This document shows positions 6,532 to 9,057 of a DNA stretch of 9,057 bases, piece by piece. The stretch comes from Bacteriovoracaceae bacterium UBA7317 (GTDB taxonomy: Bacteria > Bdellovibrionota > Bacteriovoracia > Bacteriovoracales > Bacteriovoracaceae). The translations under genes and the position numbers were made by a program. Position 1 is the first letter of the stretch. Every line of letters begins with the position of its first letter. The DNA lies in NCBI GenBank assembly GCA_002474345.1, contig DKQD01000209.1, forward strand, positions 1 through 9,057. Direction: 5' to 3'. Under the pieces are notes generated by a model. It worked only from the letters and a program-made list of their open reading frames with translations, was not told the DNA's origin and did not search any database.

Positions 6532-7282
6532 TTTTATTTGTTCCTAGATAAGCCCTTTTCACGTCTTCATTTTTCATAACGTCTAAAGCGTCTCCATAAG
6601 CCAAAGACCGTCCATTATCTTGAACATATATCTTTTTGCATATTCTTATGACTTCTTTTAAATTGTGTTCAATAAGAAGAATGGTTTGTCCCTTTTCATT
6701 CAATTTAACGATTAAGTCCCCTAAAGAGCTTGCTTCCTTTTGGTTAAGCCCAGCTAAGGGTTCATCCAATAAAAGAAGAAGAGGGTCTAAAGCCAAGGCC
6801 CGTGCTACCTCTAACCTTTTTAAATAACCAAGGGGCAATGTTTCGGGGTATTCATTCAAAACCTCACCAAGACCCACAATTTCAAGAAGCTCTTTTGCTT
6901 TTTTTTCTTCTTCAGCTGTTTCATTTATAAATAGTGACTTAAAAAGGTTTTTCGTTTTATTTTTCCCACAAGCTAGAACAACATTATCTATACAATTGAA
7001 AGAATTTAAAGGGCTTACTATTTGTTGAGCAAGAGAAAGACCTAAGTTAATTCTTTCGTGGATTGGTTTACCATTTAAAAGCTCCCCATTTAAAAGGATT
7101 TTTCCCTCTTGTGGCTCAACCATTCCGGTAATGGTTTTCATTAAAGTCGTTTTGCCAGCTCCATTTGGGCCAATGAACCCAACGAGTTCTCCTTTCTCAA
7201 GAGAAAAATTAACTTTATTAACGGCAATAACACCGCCAAAACGTACCGTAATATTTTCAATTTCAAGAAGCTTTTTGCTCAT
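6524..7282 (-). CDS. livG: Branched-chain amino acid ABC transporter ATPase LivG
   Basis: This 252-residue ATPase is the first nucleotide-binding subunit of the LIV importer and is full length for the family. It shows Walker A GPNGAGKT (38-45), a Q-loop at SLAQQIV (83-89), the extended LivG insert (about 95-130), Walker B LLLLLDEP (168-175), D-loop LAGLN (176-180) and switch His206 in IEHN. The signature reads LPLGYLKRLEVARAL (149-163) rather than LSGGQ: Ser is replaced by Pro and Gln by Tyr, while the central Gly152 and the KRLE(V/I)ARAL continuation are kept. LPxG-type signatures occur in other LivG proteins (from memory), so it is probably active. The start ATG lies 20 bases inside the 3' end of livM. 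The Shine-Dalgarno is weak (AAAGAAAA), so translation is probably coupled to livM. It pairs with LivF as an ATPase heterodimer on LivH/LivM. Confidence 0.94.
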   Translation of the reverse strand: MSKKLLEIENITVRFGGVIAVNKVNFSLEKGELVGFIGPNGAGKTTLMKTITGMVEPQEGKILLNGELLNGKPIHERINLGLSLAQQIVSPLNSFNCIDNVVLACGKNKTKNLFKSLFINETAEEEKKAKELLEIVGLGEVLNEYPETLPLGYLKRLEVARALALDPLLLLLDEPLAGLNQKEASSLGDLIVKLNEKGQTILLIEHNLKEVIRICKKIYVQDNGRSLAYGDALDVMKNEDVKRAYLGTNKNA

Positions 7283-8144
7283 TTTTATTTTCTTTATCTA
7301 ATTTACTTTTTCTATTTTTTTTTATTTTTTCAACAAGCCCCTTAAGGCCTTCTGGTGAAAATCTCATCATAAAAAAAAGAAGGGCACTATAAAAGAGAAG
7401 TTTATAATCATCCACAAATTGAAAGACCATGGGAAGAACACTTAAAAAAGCAGCCGTTATGGAGACGGCCCAAACGGAGCCGACGCCCCCAATAATCACC
7501 ATGGCGAGGACACTAACAGACTCCACAAATCCAAAGCTATCAGGACCTATGAAGCGCAGGTGGTGCGCGTATAAGGCCCCTGCGACGCCAGCAACTGAAG
7601 TTCCAATAACAAAGGCAAAAATTTTATAATGAGAAACATTGATGCCAAGACTTCTCGTTACATCTTCGTCATCAGAAATTGATTCGAAAACTTTTCCCAT
7701 CCAAGATTTTTTTATTCTTAAAGAGAAAAAAGCAAAAAGAGAAGCTAAAAAAAGACAAAAGACTAAAAACCAAAAGCGGCTAAAACCTGGGGAGGGAATC
7801 CCTGAAATTCCCACTTCTCCACCCAAAAAGTCCTGCTGCCTGACAACTCCTACAAAAAGAAATCCTACTCCCATCGTTGTAATGGCCAAAAAATCATGGC
7901 GTACTCTAAGGCTGCAAAGACCTATAAAAAAGCCAAGAATTCCCGAAGTAAGAGCGGCAAAGGGAAGAGTTAATAAAAATGGATAAGACGCTTTAGTCAT
8001 CATAGCAGAAGTATAAGCACCTGTTCCTAAAAAAGCGGCGTGCCCCAAACTAATTTGACCACAAAGGCCCGTGACAAAGTTAAGAGCAAGAGCAAATAGA
8101 ATGCTAATGGACATAGTCGTGAGTAAGGTAATCTCATAGTCCAT
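7263..8144 (-). CDS. livM: Branched-chain amino acid ABC transporter permease LivM
   Basis: This 293-residue inner-membrane permease has about eight to nine hydrophobic segments (for example 5-27, 31-50, 55-78, 86-103, 123-144, 174-194, 208-243, 247-262). Family hallmarks: GLCGQISLGHAAFLGTGAYT (26-45) near the N-terminus; the cytoplasmic coupling loop around SDDEDVTRSLGIN (157-169), followed by AFVIGTSVAGVAGALYA (177-193); MVIIGGVGSVWA (215-226); and the C-terminal FSPEGLKGL (262-270). It forms the translocation pore with LivH. The length is close to the usual core LivM, without the N-terminal extension of E. coli LivM, and there is a very Lys-rich hydrophilic tail (271-293). ATG at 8144 follows the livH stop by 2 bases, with GGGGG about 10 bases upstream. 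The gene overlaps livG by 20 bases. Confidence 0.94.
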   Translation of the reverse strand: MDYEITLLTTMSISILFALALNFVTGLCGQISLGHAAFLGTGAYTSAMMTKASYPFLLTLPFAALTSGILGFFIGLCSLRVRHDFLAITTMGVGFLFVGVVRQQDFLGGEVGISGIPSPGFSRFWFLVFCLFLASLFAFFSLRIKKSWMGKVFESISDDEDVTRSLGINVSHYKIFAFVIGTSVAGVAGALYAHHLRFIGPDSFGFVESVSVLAMVIIGGVGSVWAVSITAAFLSVLPMVFQFVDDYKLLFYSALLFFMMRFSPEGLKGLVEKIKKNRKSKLDKENKNEQKAS

Positions 8145-8146
8145 TT

Positions 8147-9007
8147 TTAATTTTCCCCCATGATGCCTTTAGGTCTTACCATCAAAATAATAATAAGAAG
8201 TCCAAAAGCAATCGCGTCGCGATCCAATACTTTACCTAGATAAATCGTTCCGAAAGACTCAACAATTCCTAAGAGAAGAGAAGCTATTAAAGTTCCCCTA
8301 ATATTACCAAGTCCACCAAGAACAATAATGGCCAATCCTTTATAAGAAGGAACGGCACCCATTGTTGGTTCGACGAGGTTATTTAAAAGGGCCACAAAAA
8401 CACCGGCCGTCGCCGTTAAGGCAGAGCCTACAAAAAAGTTTAAGTAGCGGACCCTATTTTTATTAATTCCAAAGGCCTGGGCCATGTCGGGGTCACTGAC
8501 TGTGGCCCTCCACGCAATACCCGTTCGGGTGTGATTTGATAGCCAAGATAAAAAGAGAAGCATAACAAGTGAAAAAAGGATGACAACAACTTCACCTATT
8601 TTTAAATTCATCCCCAGTATACTAAGGTTATCAGCGAGTGGTGGGTTTATATAACTTATTCCGTAAGGGCCAAAAATAATTCGAAATATTTCTTCCATAG
8701 CAATAAAAAGAGCAATAGAAGCGATAAGGGTGACAAATGGCGGTCTTTTTAAAATGGGTTCATAGGCAAATTTATAAATTCCCATTCCGCAAATGCCAAC
8801 AAAAATCATGGCCAATAAAATGGCCAAAGCAAAACTTCCCGTTTGGTTTGTAACGAGGACTCCAACATAGCCCCCTAAAGTAAAAAGGCCGGCGTGGGCG
8901 ACATGAAGGACTCGAAGAAGTCCATAAACAAGAGTTAATCCAAGAGTCATAAGCCCATAAAGACTTCCTTGAACAATCCCTTGAATTAATAGTTCTAAAT
9001 AGAGCAC
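8147..9007 (-). CDS. livH: Branched-chain amino acid ABC transporter permease LivH
   Basis: This 286-residue inner-membrane permease has about eight hydrophobic segments. Family hallmarks: IVQGSLYGLMTLGLTLVYGL (11-30) with LHVAHAGLFTLGGYVG (34-49); the coupling loop WRATVSDPDMAQAFGINKNRVR (166-187), followed by FFVGSALTATAGVFVAL (191-207); AIIVLGGLGNIRGTLIA (226-242); and the C-terminal LMVRPKGIMGE. It is full length for LivH. The start is GTG at 9007, with a weak AAGAG about 6 bases upstream; no ATG in frame is nearer the conserved N-terminus. It is the first liv gene in the window and is followed by livM after 2 bases. The solute-binding protein (LivJ/LivK type) that would define the substrate is not in the window, so amides or urea cannot be excluded as substrates. 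Confidence 0.93.
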   Translation of the reverse strand: MLYLELLIQGIVQGSLYGLMTLGLTLVYGLLRVLHVAHAGLFTLGGYVGVLVTNQTGSFALAILLAMIFVGICGMGIYKFAYEPILKRPPFVTLIASIALFIAMEEIFRIIFGPYGISYINPPLADNLSILGMNLKIGEVVVILFSLVMLLFLSWLSNHTRTGIAWRATVSDPDMAQAFGINKNRVRYLNFFVGSALTATAGVFVALLNNLVEPTMGAVPSYKGLAIIVLGGLGNIRGTLIASLLLGIVESFGTIYLGKVLDRDAIAFGLLIIILMVRPKGIMGEN

Positions 9008-9016
9008 TTTATTCTC

Positions 9017-9057
9017 TTAAAAATTGAGGCCCATTCCCTTTTCTTTTTTAAGAAAAG
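9017..9057 (-). CDS. Possible C-terminal tail of an upstream gene (partial)
   Basis: On the minus strand, one frame is open from the window edge for 12 codons and reads FLKKEKGMGLNF. It ends with TAA at 9019-9017, 9 bases before the livH GTG. That is a normal spacing for an upstream operon member such as a solute-binding protein. Another frame is also open through this short stretch and closes just inside livH, so the choice is uncertain. The same bases form an 8-bp inverted repeat, CTTTTCTT-TTTT-AAGAAAAG (9038-9057). Too short to identify a family. Confidence 0.25.
   Translation of the reverse strand, partial: FLKKEKGMGLNF

Noticed and set aside
7639..7986. 115-codon open frame on the plus strand opposite livM
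   Set aside because: It lies wholly antisense to livM, whose family motifs are intact, and its translation is a Lys/Pro/Arg-rich string without domain character.
9038..9057. Inverted repeat CTTTTCTT-TTTT-AAGAAAAG at the right edge as a terminator or operator
   Set aside because: The arms are almost all A/T, the minus-strand continuation is GGGAATGGGCC rather than a T-run, and the bases may be coding.

Overview
The window is AT-rich, gene-dense DNA, probably from a Gram-negative, Lol-type diderm with lysine-rich proteins. Four of its nine recognisable genes encode lipoproteins with lysine-rich or hydrophobic signal peptides and no Asp at +2, which predicts outer-membrane sorting. Combined with a bacterial C1A (papain-like) protease, this style recalls the low-GC Bdellovibrionota (Bacteriovorax/Halobacteriovorax-type). 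That is a stylistic guess from codon and protein character, not a proven assignment. I see no tRNA, rRNA, CRISPR array, insertion sequence or phage gene, and no gene-free stretch longer than about 135 bases.

Region 1 (1-2547, minus strand) is a run of three lipoprotein genes read right to left. First comes an LPP20-family lipoprotein with an extra C-terminal domain, then a second, shorter LPP20-like lipoprotein, then an LpoB-like lipoprotein. A good Rho-independent terminator at the left edge closes the run. Region 2 (2548-2682) is the divergent intergenic region and carries an operator-like dyad at its centre. Region 3 (2689-5843, plus strand) is a two-gene unit: a secreted or membrane-anchored C1A cysteine protease with an unusual lysine-rich, tryptophan-periodic N-terminal half, then a 565-residue lipoprotein of the COG3014 family. 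COG3014, LpoB-like and LPP20 lipoproteins occur near each other in other proteobacteria (from memory). I therefore read regions 1-3 as one uncharacterised outer-membrane lipoprotein module, here with a protease added.

Region 4 (5836-9057, minus strand) is a compact high-affinity branched-chain amino acid ABC importer operon in the canonical order livH-livM-livG-livF: two permeases and two ATPases, with overlapping or nearly abutting genes. No periplasmic binding-protein gene is inside the window. About 50 bases remain upstream of livH, and they may hold the tail of another gene. The last codons of livF overlap the last codons of the COG3014 gene tail-to-tail by 8 bases, so the two units converge with no spacer and no visible terminator.

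How the parts may work together: the importer is ordinary nutrient uptake, or a related amide/urea-type uptake if the missing binding protein says so. The lipoprotein/protease locus is the part worth study. LpoB-like proteins activate peptidoglycan synthases in Escherichia coli, and LPP20 members such as FlgP build outer-membrane flagellar structures, so an envelope-assembly or peptidoglycan-linked role is plausible but not shown by the sequence.
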